64,000 bases of DNA, taken from positions 51,173,553 through 51,237,552 of the forward strand of contig JAQMRL010000001.1 of NCBI GenBank assembly GCA_035578175.1. The letters are read 5' to 3'. Source of the DNA: Catonia carolina (Eukaryota > Arthropoda > Insecta > Hemiptera > Achilidae). Shown here one piece after another: positions 12,690 through 24,900 of the stretch (the stretch's first letter is position 1; each line of letters starts with the position of its first letter). A program made the position numbers and the translations under genes. Under the pieces are notes generated by a model. The model was not told the DNA's origin and made no database searches. It saw only the letters and a program-made list of their open reading frames with translations.

Positions 12690-14515
12690 TACCTTACGAT
12701 TACTATTATCATAAGAGAGAATAACTATTATCATTACCTAATGACTAGTTACTCTTATTTTCTAACCTTTAAAATTATCTTAAGGTTTAATCGTATAGCT
12801 ACTCACTTTTTAAAGATTAGTATTTCCCTATTGTTATTCTTATTTTCTATGTTAAATTTACCCAAGTGCAGCTGTATAGCTGCCCTTACTTATAAGGACA
12901 GAACAGAAATAGAAAAATTGATCGGTAAGATTAATAAGAAATTAATGAAATACACTAAAAGAAAATTATTATGTATAATCTTATTTTTTAAGTACAATTC
13001 TCTTATTTTCTTAAAGCATAATATTGTTATTCCTAAATTAAACAAAGTCTAAGTTTTTCTGGCGCTTCGTTTTCTCTTGAAGTTTGAGTTGTCGAGGAAT
13101 AGCAGTGCCACAATATTCGCATGGCGTAGAAGTCGGTCTTTGTGACCTCTTGCGCAGTTGGTCATTAAATTTTTTTTTGTATTTTACGCCACTTATGTAA
13201 AACTAGCAAACCTAATATTAAATTCTAAAATTCCCCGAAAATATTTTAAAAAATCGTATAAATCTCAATAATGTGAAGTTGGAATTTATGAACATTGTTT
13301 AACGAATTCTTAAACTACTAGAGGTTATATCAAAAGTTCCTATTGCCGATTAGTGTTTTCTTTTTAGTCAGGATACTTTTGAGGAACGTTCATGAACAGC
13401 CTTTATGCTTTAAATTTTATGTTGGGTACCTTCCCTTTAACGTAGTAATATTGGAGTAATTATGATTTGCTTACTAAATTATATATTTTATGATAGTTCC
13501 AATTACATTATAATATTCTTTGCAAATCGTTTTTAATTTATTTACGGTGAGTTATAACGTGTAGGAGTAGTGAAAGATATCTTAACTAGGTTTGTACCCC
13601 TCGCTATTCTCCCTCTCTTTTGAGTTTGGTCGTCGTCATTCTACGGGGTAAACGTTCTTGGCTCTATTAATACGTCCCAGTTACGTGACCGCTTTTCATT
13701 CCATTGTCAATGACGCCTTTAACCATCTTGGCTTGAAGTATTTCCGTATAATAATGCTTGTAATATGCAAGCGTACATAGGAATAAAACTCCGCATCTTT
13801 CTTCGGTATTAGAGAAGAAATGCGGTGGGTGGAGATAGTAGATATGATGGATGAGGCTTCAGTAGCCGTTCTATCTCCACCCACTACGGGCTATCAACCC
13901 TTCTCTCCTTTCGTAGATCTCTTGACGGCTATGTAATAAAGATTATGAAGACGACACTGAGTGGTACTTGAGCTCGTGGACAATTGCTCTTCTAATTCTT
14001 CCTCTTCAGTCGACTGAAGAAAATTGGATTTATTTTATTTCTAGAATAGGACTATTTTTTCTTTCGAAGAGAGATTCATTTTCAAATACCAGTTAGTTAA
14101 AGTAGGAGGTGGGCTTCTGCGTAAACTATTAGATCGACGTTTACTGAAATATAGTGTGTAGTTGAAATCCAGTCATAATTATACTATTGAAATATGTTTC
14201 AATGGTTTTATAAATTTTATAAAAAAAATTTAGAAATATGTAAAGCGTTTTTATTATAAGTTTGATATGCCTAACAGGCCTACTACTAAAATAAACATTG
14301 GCATTATTAATCTTTGTGATAATGAATTAAATAATTATTATGTAATTTACTAAAGTGTCGATTAGAGGTTAAGGTTATCATACTTTATGTCTGAATATTT
14401 TTGAATTATTTTAACCAATTTGAAAGTTTTACTCAATCCAAAATTTAAAAAAAAAACGGAAAAATTGCTTTTTCTTTGATTTTGATAGTGTGAACATTGG
14501 ACTTTTAATATATTT
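12690..14515. other. AT-rich stretch with one long hairpin, no gene
   Basis: The 103-codon stretch at 12741-13052 is Leu/Ile/Lys-rich by base composition and has no domain. The inverted repeat at 13825-13884 is listed separately. Confidence 0.45.
13811..13908. repeat. Inverted repeat (14-bp perfect stem, 32-nt loop, outer 7-bp arms)
   Basis: gtgggtggagatag at 13825-13838 is the exact reverse complement of ctatctccacccac at 13871-13884. Outside it agagaag (13811-13817) pairs with cttctct (near 13902-13908). The stem is GC-richer than its surroundings. It could be a hairpin RNA, a transposon end or a degenerate MITE. Confidence 0.7.
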
Positions 14516-14519
14516 TGTG

Positions 14520-14945
14520 TTGTATGTTAATACATCACAATTCTTTTTCTTTCCCCTCCCAGGCCTCTACCATATGTCAGTGTTAAGACAGCCTCTGTCA
14601 TATAGAATTTTATCATTGTGTTAGAACAATTCTTTCCTTTTAAGTGCCGACGTATTGTACCCACAATTTTTATTAAATTTTTGTACTTTCTGTGGTACAT
14701 AATCGTCTTTTTCTTATGGCACATTACATCCTAACCTGAATGACTGACCTGCTCAGAAATTACTCCAACTACTATTATCTTTATCCTGACTGGATATTTC
14801 ACTTAAATGGTCATCAGTTTTGTGTTTTTATGTACTAGAAATAATAAAATTAAATTTACCTATAATTATGGTGAAAAATTGGTTTATCCAAAACGGGTCT
14901 GGTCCCATCAACTTCTGACAAATGAGGTTTCAGTGTACTTCAAGG
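14520..14945 (-). repeat. Composite repeat: Tigger-type end joined to LINE C-terminal coding, family C, copy 1
   Basis: On the reverse strand the block begins TA-cactgaaacctcatttgtc, the style of a Tigger/pogo terminal repeat (GGGACCAG ... GGATAAACCAATTTTT follows). About 150 bases later it reads EQVSH..., IRRHLKGK and MIKFYMTEAVLTLTYGRGL, the C-terminal part of a non-LTR polyprotein. The same junction occurs at 36677-36970 (plus), and the LINE portion also at 22120-22480 (minus). Confidence 0.65.
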
Positions 14946-14949
14946 AATA

Positions 14950-15485
14950 GTAAGGAAAAAACAATGGAATTTTAAATTCTTTATCGCCTACCTCTGTACT
15001 GTAGATTAATTTCCTGCTCCCAAGACACTGTTCAAACATGCACTGCATGTAGTCTTGTACTCCCAATCGTTCTAGTTCAGCACATATTCTTGGCCAACTA
15101 GTAAAACTGAATGCATCTTTTACATCTAATGTTACCAAGGTACATTAACTCATACTTTACATCCTATCTCTTCCCTGTATGTCCGCCGTGTTGTCTTGAC
15201 AATCTATCCCAGGGCATCCAGAGTGGATCTTTTGAATATTTTCCCTAGTGTATCCAATAGACACAGCCTGTCTGTATGAATTACGATTTTCGTGGTTTGG
15301 GAAAGCTCACTAGTTGTCTTTCCATATCCTCTGGAAGAACCCTTCTTTCAGCCACACATTGTACGTGTTAAGGAAGGCATCCAGCCTCCCGAGTATTGCC
15401 TATTTTACTGTTACATTAGGTAGACAGTCCAATCTCGGTGCGTTCTTGCAAATCTGGCAACTTAGTTGTGCGACAATGGGTTGTT
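14950..15485 (-). pseudogene. LINE reverse transcriptase relic, R1/LOA-like
   Basis: The reverse strand encodes TLDVKDAFSFTSWPRICAEL, ERLGVQDYMQCMFEQCL and GSRKLIYSTEVGDKEFKI, which match RT motif A and the following helix of R1/LOA-type elements. Upstream it reads YNVWLKEGFFQRIWK. The reading is then cut and joined directly to the family C block at about 14945. Further upstream parts contain stops. Confidence 0.78.
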
Positions 15486-15715
15486 AAATACCTGCCACCT
15501 CGCCTAATACTCACTTGGACTACTACTAGGCTTCATTACCACTATAATTAAACTACATTTTCAGGTTCTTATTCCATGCACTTAAGACTAAATGTGCCAT
15601 AAAAATCTAAATTGGACTTTATAGAAAATTATCTTCTTAAATTTATTTTAATTTGATACTCTTATTTTCATTTTAGTAGTTCTGTATTTAATTTATTTGT
15701 TTCTACTTTGCAGAT

Positions 15716-15931
15716 ATGGTGCCAGCCCGAGTTGTCTTGTACATACTATCCTTCACTGGATTTCTGGTGAGCTTCATGATGAGGACTGACATAAATATCG
15801 CAATGGTTGCCATGGTTAGATTACCCCCACCCAGTGCTGCTAACATCTCTGCAGCCACTCCTTTGTACTGTTATGACACATCAACATCAAATAATTCTAC
15901 TGAAGCAGCAGATGACAATTCTACATCAATG
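15716..15931 (+). CDS. SLC17-like gene, first recognised coding exon (residues 1-72)
   Basis: The exon begins at 15714 after a pyrimidine-rich acceptor (tttgcag), so the ATG at 15716 is its third base. It encodes PARVVLYILSF and the rest of helix 1, with R23 and DINIAMVAMV. The extracellular or luminal loop that follows is rich in Ser, Thr and Asn and carries three or four N-glycosylation sequons. The donor after codon 72 is GTCAGT (phase 0). Homologs usually have 20-40 residues before the PAR motif. The two bases 'at' plus a split codon from an upstream exon would extend the frame, so this ATG may be internal. Confidence 0.9.
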
Positions 15932-18900
15932 GTCAGTACGTCATTGTGAACCTATTCATTCCATACCAATAGCTTGTATTGTTGAAAATTTGTTAATTTG
16001 AGTTAGTCTGATCAAAAAAATATGTGTACTTCTTTTCAGAGCAACCAATAAACATTTAGTTTGTTCTCATAAACAAAAAACTCATAGTCATAAGCAAGAA
16101 GAGCAGGAATAAAATTATTACAACAGAAATAGATTACAGGTGTAGGTGCTGTTGTCTGACCAGATTAGATGTGGTACCAAATGAAGAAATTAGGTGGAGA
16201 GTGCAAGTGCGAGAGAATATTAAAACCTACTGAGGAAAAATGGTTGTTATGGTATGGACATGTTAGAAGTCCAGAAGCCAGATAAATAAGATAATGGAAC
16301 GGAGTCCATGAGGAAGGAGGATTAGCCATGTAGATATGGAGGTGTGGGGTAGATGAGGCAATGTGAGGGAAAAGCTTTGATGATAAGGATTGTAAAAACA
16401 GAAGGATCTGGTTAAGAAAAAGGCAGACAGCAACAGCTGTAGATCCCTTGTAAATAAGAACATGTGGTCTGAAACACTCATAAGACTTTCTCTTCCCAAT
16501 GAAAATAATGAAAAACAACCTAATTTTAATAATATTGGATGGTGCTAAATGAAAATCTGTTAGACTTCAATTTCAATCAGGTGAAAATGATAAGTGGAAG
16601 TATGGAAAATCATCAATTGACACTAAACTAAGCTCTGAGCAAAAAAGTTTGAAATAAAAGTTATAGATTTAAAAATTATTTCTATAACTTCTATAATATA
16701 CACTTTTGTCCTAAAATGCATATTAAGATCACAATCTTAAGAAAAACATTTTTACCGTGGCAGCATTGCCACAAAAATTTTATCAGACTTGCCCTTTGCC
16801 CCATCTTGTAGAGCACCAAAATGTTATAAATAAGGCGATGTTATTTAAAATCGTAGGAGCCATTTTTGAGAAAATAGAAAAAAGTGAAAACTTCATGAAT
16901 ACTATTAATTACATAAATATTACATCTGGATGACCAATTTTGATGAAAATGTTCGTGTCAGATCCCCTTGTGGTACAAAATATCTCAAAAAGGGAAAGTA
17001 ATTCATAATTAATTTCAAAGTTTTAACTTTGTATGAATTTCTGTTTTTGAGATACAGTATTTTGTTCATTCACCAATCGGTAAGAACATTTTTTTTGGGT
17101 TCAGGGGACCTGAAATCATGTATTTGCAGTGAAAAATTGTCATGAAAACAATTTTTCGTACCTATAATTCATTTATGGCAAGAGACAAAATGTGAGTGTT
17201 TAATTGATTTGATAAAAAATTTATTGTTTTCCCATTTAATAGATCTAATACCAATTTATTTCATAATTACCTTAATCAACTTTATAAAAACAATAATAGT
17301 AAAGGTTGTACACATTATTTTATTATTATCTAGATTTTATTATCTAGGTACTAATAATATATAAAATGCTATAGTACCTATATAAATTTTATAGCTTTAA
17401 TAATACTGCTAAATCTCTTCATTAATGTACTTAATTTGTTAAGATGTATTTATATTTTTAATTGACCAGTTACAATTGATTGTCTCTTTTCTTAATTGAA
17501 ATGCTGTTAATATTTATGTTTTGAAGCTCACAATGCATTATTATCACATTCGTAATCTAAGAACAGCTGGTAATCATTTGTGTGACTCACAGGCAGAAGA
17601 ATAAGTAGTTCAATGTATCAAATTCTTTTATTGTGCTGCTTATCATCTAGTTTAAATTTTTTATAATAATTTATTTGTAAACTAAATTTTTCAGATGAAA
17701 TAATTTTTATGTCAAACTGTTAGTTGAAATTTAATCTATATTCAAACATTTCGATTTAAACGATATTATTTAAAAATTGCTTTCCAGAAGTTATAAAATT
17801 CTTAAAAAACTACTGTGGTTGTTAAATTAAATATGGTCAGTTTGCTGAGAAGGATCTAATTGAACAGTTTGATGTTCAATTGTGTTCCTGCCCTGTACTT
17901 TTTCACTGATACTGTAACACAGTATCAGGGGGTTCATAAGTGAAGACTAATAATTTTTGAAGTTATTTTTGGGAATTTTTTTTTTGGGTAAGACATAATC
18001 TACATTTCTTTAGAGACAATAAAGGTAATGAGTTTCCAGTGTACTGATCACCACAGTAGAAAAGTAGTTTTGAATAAAAAAACTTTAAAACAAGTACATT
18101 CACTACTTGGGATATAATGTCTCTTATGTACAAACATGAAATGCAGAAATTGAGTTTCAATACATGGTTCTGAGTGTTCGACCTTGATTACTTAGCAGAT
18201 GCCAAGAATAAAGATAGGTGAGATGAGGTGGTTAAGAGCTTTATCAGTATATCGATTGATTGACAATAAAATATTAAGATATTAGGCGGGAACTTAATGT
18301 GCTTGGGACGAAATCAACCATTTGGAAATACAGGCAAGAGCGGTATTGTCATTTAATGTGTGTCCAACTTCCAAACAAGTACTTGCTTTACTTATGAGGA
18401 TGTAACTTTAGGGCCTAACTGATGTTTATCTTTAGTTTACTTTATTCTCTTTTGACTGTTAGGATCATCTAATAATTTCTAATTTCTGTTGGGGGCCTTG
18501 AGCCCGAAGAGGCACTATTGACAAGAGGGCGAGCAGCACACACTCCCCAGGTCGGCTGACCTGGCTCCAACTCGCCCTCAAGCTTATTTTAAAATTAATC
18601 TAACGTAGTATAACGCAACTGTCACTGTCACAACTTGAACAAATTAAGAGTTCTTAGGAACGGTTTCCAGGTCTGTGTCTTCTGGCGACCAATCGGAGAA
18701 GAGGTGGTGGGAGAAATGCCAGTAAACCAATTACCAATTTACTTATGAGCATTCTAACTTCTTTAAGAAATGACAGATTACTAAGTTTGAACTTGGTATA
18801 TTTAGGCCAAGAGGCCTATAACGATGTTTTTGTGAAATTTTAATATTTTTAGTCATTTACATTTTTATAGTACCTTTTAAATTTAGACTGAAGATACCCT

Positions 18901-21900
18901 GAACGGTTTAAACGTTTAAAGGACTTGATGTAGTTCGATCCAAATTTATGGGTGAACTTTGAGCAAATAGAATACTATATTTTGGGTTAATGCTTGGTAT
19001 AGTTGTTTAACCCATTCTTAACATGGGGATAAATTTGGTGATTTTTTTAATGGGAATCCCATGAAGTTTCTGTGCAATTTAGCCTTTGAAAAGGGAGTTT
19101 TATTGCATCATATTCAGTGCAGGTTATTTATAATCTTTCTGGTGACCAGTTTCTTGTTTTGTACAATTAGATTGCACAATTAGCTTCAATTGTAGTTATT
19201 GGCAAAGATGTGTAATTAGGTATAGACAAACGTGTAGTTATAAGCAGAATATCATTAATGTTTCGAAATGTTCTTGCTAGATTTTTTCAGAGGATTGTAT
19301 ACATTAGCTTCTAAAAAGAAAAATAAGAGACTGTAATCTGCCTATAACCGCATGTAAACTGATAAATTTTAATCATTCATAATTCTTTATTACAATTGTC
19401 TATATGATGAATTAAATTTTGGAAAAGATTAGCAATAAATTAAATTACACTTACAAAAACTTGTGGAATAATTTTTTAAAAATTGTAGAAAATGACAGGA
19501 GAGTTACCTAAGGAAACTGCTAATGCACAATGCTATTAAAATACGTTTCTCACATGTTTGGGACACAAAAGTGAGCCGACTTTCCTTGCAAAGAGAATAT
19601 ATCAGAAGAATTAAAATTAGGAGCACAGTAAATACTCTGTTCCACTGGAGTTTGTTAATATATAGAAAAGTTTGCTCTATCCATTGCTACCATACCTTTG
19701 TTTTATCCTCTCATTAATTTTATATAATCTGGTCGTTGTACTCTATCAATCTCTCAAATGTGCTAGATCATTAAATGTGATGCATCTCTTTCCAATTTTG
19801 TTAGATAATATTTTATTATTTCTCTTTTTGTGATTTAGGAAGAAGGTGAATTTGACTGGGACTCGACTATTCAGGCTGCGATCCTGGGTTCATTCTACTG
19901 GAGTTATATATTGTCACAAGTTGTTGGAGGGGTTCTGACTCAAAAATTTGGCACAAAAGCAGTTTTTGGTTTTTCTCAGTTAGCAACTGCAATTTGTTCT
20001 CTTCTAATACCACAAGCAGCTGTTATTCATTATTCAGCATTAATTTTTCTTCGGTCAATACAAGGAATAGCTTCAGTAAGTAACCTGATTATTTATCTTT
20101 GCTTTTAATTTTACCTGTCATTTTATAAAATGTTATTTATATTTCTTTAACGTCCTATAAAATAGTGATTTTTGTTTTCAAGTAACACCTTACTGCAGTA
20201 TTTTACTGGCGAATCCATATTAAGAACATCCATGCAGTCTACTTGAAGTGTAATTTTATTATATTTAAAGTTTAATTTAAAAAACAAATTGTTGCAAAAT
20301 ATTTATGCAGTATAATTTTAACTTATACATATTTTAGTGTTCAAAGCAATTTAATAAAATCATAGCTGTTTTTACAACCACAAATACAACAGTATAGAAC
20401 ACAATTATCTTTTCTTCAGGAATTACATTATTTTCTTTAATAGGATTTTCTTTAGTGGTGTTGGCTAGTGTTTTTATAAGAGGCTGTGATTTTTGTATTT
20501 TTTAATTTAGTTTTATGACTATGTAAATTTCATCTTCTAGATCTTTTTAATATAGCTTGTTTTGGTGCAGAAGTTAAACAGAAATATTAGTTCAGCACAT
20601 TCACATTTAATTATCTAAATCTTTTAAACTGTGTTAAAAATTGGATTTATATATTTGTTTTTATTGGATTTATATTTGTTAAAAATTGGATGCTTTTACA
20701 TAGGCTAGCTGCTCCAGTTTTTTTAAATTTCTATAAATTTAATATTTAAATTATTAATACACAGATTCTCAACTGCTGTTAAATCTCCATTTGAATTTTA
20801 GGTAATAGCCTCCCAGTGTCTTTATTTGACTAACATGTCAACTATCTTTTTAATACACAGATTCTCAACTGCTGTTAAATCTCCATTTGAATTTTAGGTA
20901 ATAGCCTCCCAGTGTCTTTATTTGACTAACATGTCAACTATCTTTTTTAAATTATTAAAAAAAGTTTTTATAACCTGCCTTAAAATTTTTTAATTAAACT
21001 TGCTTAAGTGTTATTATTCTTCTTCTACCATTCAAGATTATATCTCAGGACTTGTTTCAGCATCCACCTTGCCACTGGTCACCCCAGATCACGCCTTCCA
21101 ACTGATCTGTAACTTTTGGGCAGTCTAGGAATCCTTTGTAGAAACATTTTTTGAAGATGGTTGGTTAATTTCCAGTGGTGATTCACAACAGTCTCCTTAG
21201 GAGAACTAAAACCTAATTCTTGCTGGGTATCCTCAGGCCTGCATGATGTGGAAGAAGGCATCTTGCTTAATGAAGTGAGGATAAAATAACTGTGAGGATA
21301 ACAATAAGTGAGATCAATGCTGCTGACACCATGTTACTGGCTGACAGCCTGGGAGGTTTACAACAATTGTTAGACAGGATAGTGCAGTATAGTCAGCAGT
21401 TTGGATTCAGTATCAGTGTTCTGAAAATGAAGTTTATGATAATTAGCAAAGAGCCTGTGAATGGAGCTTATTTTTTATCAACCAGACCAAAAGAAAGAGT
21501 ACAATAGTGTGGTACTTGGGAACCATGAAATGAGAAATGGGTCAATACACAGGAAATAAAATGAGTTCTATATTCAAGAGCCACAACCTTACTCTTTCAA
21601 CAAAAAAGAAGCATCCAAGATGTTATATTTATCTTCTCTGTGCACTTGTATGGTGTAGAGTCCTGTTCCTCGTATGAAGCTATCACTAGGAAACTGGAAG
21701 CATTTGAAATCTGTCTGTGTAGACAAACGTTGAGGGTCCCACGGACTGCTCGGATGATAAATATTGAGGTTTCCTGGAGAATGAGGAAAGATGTGGAAAT
21801 CATTTACACCATCAAGTGTAGGAACTTCCAATATTTCAGACGTATCATGAAAAAATAATCAAGATTTTTCATTACTACAAGCCACTCTGCATGGAAAAAT

Positions 21901-24900
21901 ATTTCAAAAAAGAAGACGTAGCAGAAGAAAGGTGTCATAACTTCAAATTCTGAGAACTTGGTTTGGATAAAGTTCAGAAGAGCTATTCCACAGTGTAATG
22001 AATGAAGTGAAATTTGCTATGTTGGTTATCAACATTTGGAACAGATAGGCACCTCAAGAAGAAGATCTTCATTTATGAATCAGTCCAGTGTACTACACCC
22101 TTTAAGTCTTCTCAAAAAGTACGTGTCTCAGACTGGGTGGAATTCTCATACTTTTTCTTTCACACTCAGGCCTCACTTCCATTTTGTCAATGTTGGCACA
22201 GTCACTATCTTATCGAATTTCATCAATCTATTGTTTGGGGGCGTTGATTTTAACACTTTTAGATTTACAACAATTGTATTGTACCTACAATTTCTATTAA
22301 AGTTTCATACTTTCTGTGGTACATAATATTGTCCTCTTCTTATTGCACATCACATCTCAACCTAAATAACTGACCTGTAAAAAATGACTCCATCAACCAT
22401 TATTTTTTTCTGACTGGATATTTTCCTCTTAAGTTCATCACTTTTGGTTTTTTTCTAGAAATATGAATTATTGAAAAAAGGAATTTTGTTTTTGTTTTAG
22501 GGATTAACATGGCCTGCTATGTTTGCTATTGTTGGTCATTGGATCCCAGCAGTTGAAAGAAGCAGGTTTATGTCTTCTTTTCAAGGTATGTTTTAGCACC
22601 TCTCTTAACTTTAATGTAGTGTCTGGAATATGGTGGTTTTCATAAGACTTTAGTCACTATACACACAAATTTGTTTACATATATTTTGTACTAATGCACA
22701 TTATAGTATATAGTGTCAAATTTAAAAAAATGCTAGTGTAATTGCCTACCTCTGTTAGAAGGGGCACCCGAAGAAAAAATAGATTAAAATATTAAATTTG
22801 TGTATAAATTTAACGTATTGTGTGTGTGTGTGTGTATATATATATATTTGAAATTTCTGTCAGTTTGATAAGTGTCTGGTATGTGTCTAGCATAATGTCT
22901 AGTACCTAATTCTATTTTCTGCATCTTCAATTTTGATTCCTGCTATATCCACATCCCTCTGCACCACCCTGTACCATGGTATTTTGCTTTTCTTCTTCTG
23001 AAGAAAATTATATAATAGGCCTATGTTCTTGGTAAGTCTAATGCCCCTATACTTGTGCACATGCCCCAAGAATTTCAGATGTCTTCTCCTAATTTACTGA
23101 CTATTTTTTTAGACAAATATTGGATATTTTTATTTATAAAAATTGTGTTTTTATGAAATAATTATTTACTATATTTAGCAAATAACAGATGTTTGTTTTT
23201 TAGGTTTCAGTTTTGGAATTGGATTAACATATCCGTTATGTGGTTTTATTATCGCTCATTATGGTTGGAGAGCAGTGTTCTACACAACTGGAACAATTGG
23301 CGCAACGTGGTGCATCTTTTGGTGGTTTTTTGCTTATGATCAACCAATTAAACATCCTCGCATCTCCAGACAAGAACTTTCATACATTCAGTCTAATGTT
23401 GGCAACACTGTGGTAGGAGGAAAGGTACTTGAAGAAAAGATGTTTGTCTTTTCTGTTACTGTCTGTTGTTATTAGTAATTAATTTTTTATAACTTACTGC
23501 TAATTAAAATCTTATAATTACTATTACATTAGTTCTGGTTTTTTTCAGAAAATTATATATTTATTTAAAAATTACAAAAATATTCAAACAATGTTTGGGA
23601 TCTTTCATTACCATTGTGTTTTTATTGTCTATGTTTGTAAGGTTTGAATTTTAATTTTTTTCACTCTGTGTATAGGATACAGTGGGAAAGTATTCAAAAT
23701 AGTTAATAGTTTACTTCTCAGAAAAAAGGCTTCTAATAGAACATTCTGTATATGAAATAGTAAGTTTATAAGTGCTGGAAATTTTCTTTAAATTATATTT
23801 TAGCAAGAATGAATAACACAGGATGGTCGTCATGATCCTCTTTATTTATTCTCTTCCATCCCCATGATGATGATGGTGTAGATGTAACAAACAAAAATTT
23901 AATTCTACTGGATTTGATGCTTCTTTTAATGGTCGATAACGCCTAGATTAAAGTACAGTGGATGGGGGTTTTCAAAGTTTTCAGTTTCGACCATGATAAA
24001 TTAAAATTTTATAACATTATAAAAGTATTTTTGAAGGGACTATTTTTTACGGATTATATACCAAGACCACAGTATCATTACACACACTGTATTTTGTTTA
24101 ACTAACTGCTTCTCATTAGACCTCCATTATTTTACTAGGAAAGTAGGTTGAAAAGCTTTTTATATGCAGTTTAAAATAAGATAAATCAAAATTTTGTGGG
24201 TTTCTGGCAGTTCTGCTTGTAATCAATTTACATGATAAAATTTTTTAATTGACTTAAGGTGATAAAAAAATTTGCTAGAAACAGTAAGGTTACATAATTA
24301 CAGATTTTCTATTTATTTATTACTATAAAATATAGATATATTAATTGAAAGTCGACTATTTTAATAAGTCATCTAAATTGCATGTTGATAATTTGATATA
24401 TTTGAATTTTTTTTGTTCAATATTGTCTTGCATCTTGCAAAATATATGCTTTTGTTACTTAACCAAACTGGTGTGACTAGCCTTCTTTTATCATCTTCAG
24501 ATTAGTTTAAAATTGTGTGCTTTTAGATTATTTTTTAATAAAACTATAGTAATTTAGATTAAAATTTATAATTGGTTTATATTTAATGATAATGTTTTTG
24601 TTTTCCTTGCCCACTTTCCTTTTATTCCTTTCCTAAAATGTTATAGTTTTGTTTAATTTTGCATGAGTTAGCTACTTGTAGATTGGTATTGTTCAATTTT
24701 TTTTACAGCTGAAAAATTAGTCCTACCATGTTGGTAGTGTATTCAAAAATAATTAACTTAAAAAAATTATCAGTAAACTAATTTGATTATACTGGTTTGT
24801 GGCTTTTAATTTTGATGTGCTATACTGTTAAAGTGTTTTGATTATGTTCGATTTTTTTGTAATTTCATTACCTTATTCAATTGTGGACCATCCAGTTGTG

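Noticed and set aside
12741..13052. Open frame of 103 codons rich in Leu, Ile and Lys
   Set aside because: Hydrophobicity follows from T-rich sequence; no signal, motif or homology recognised.
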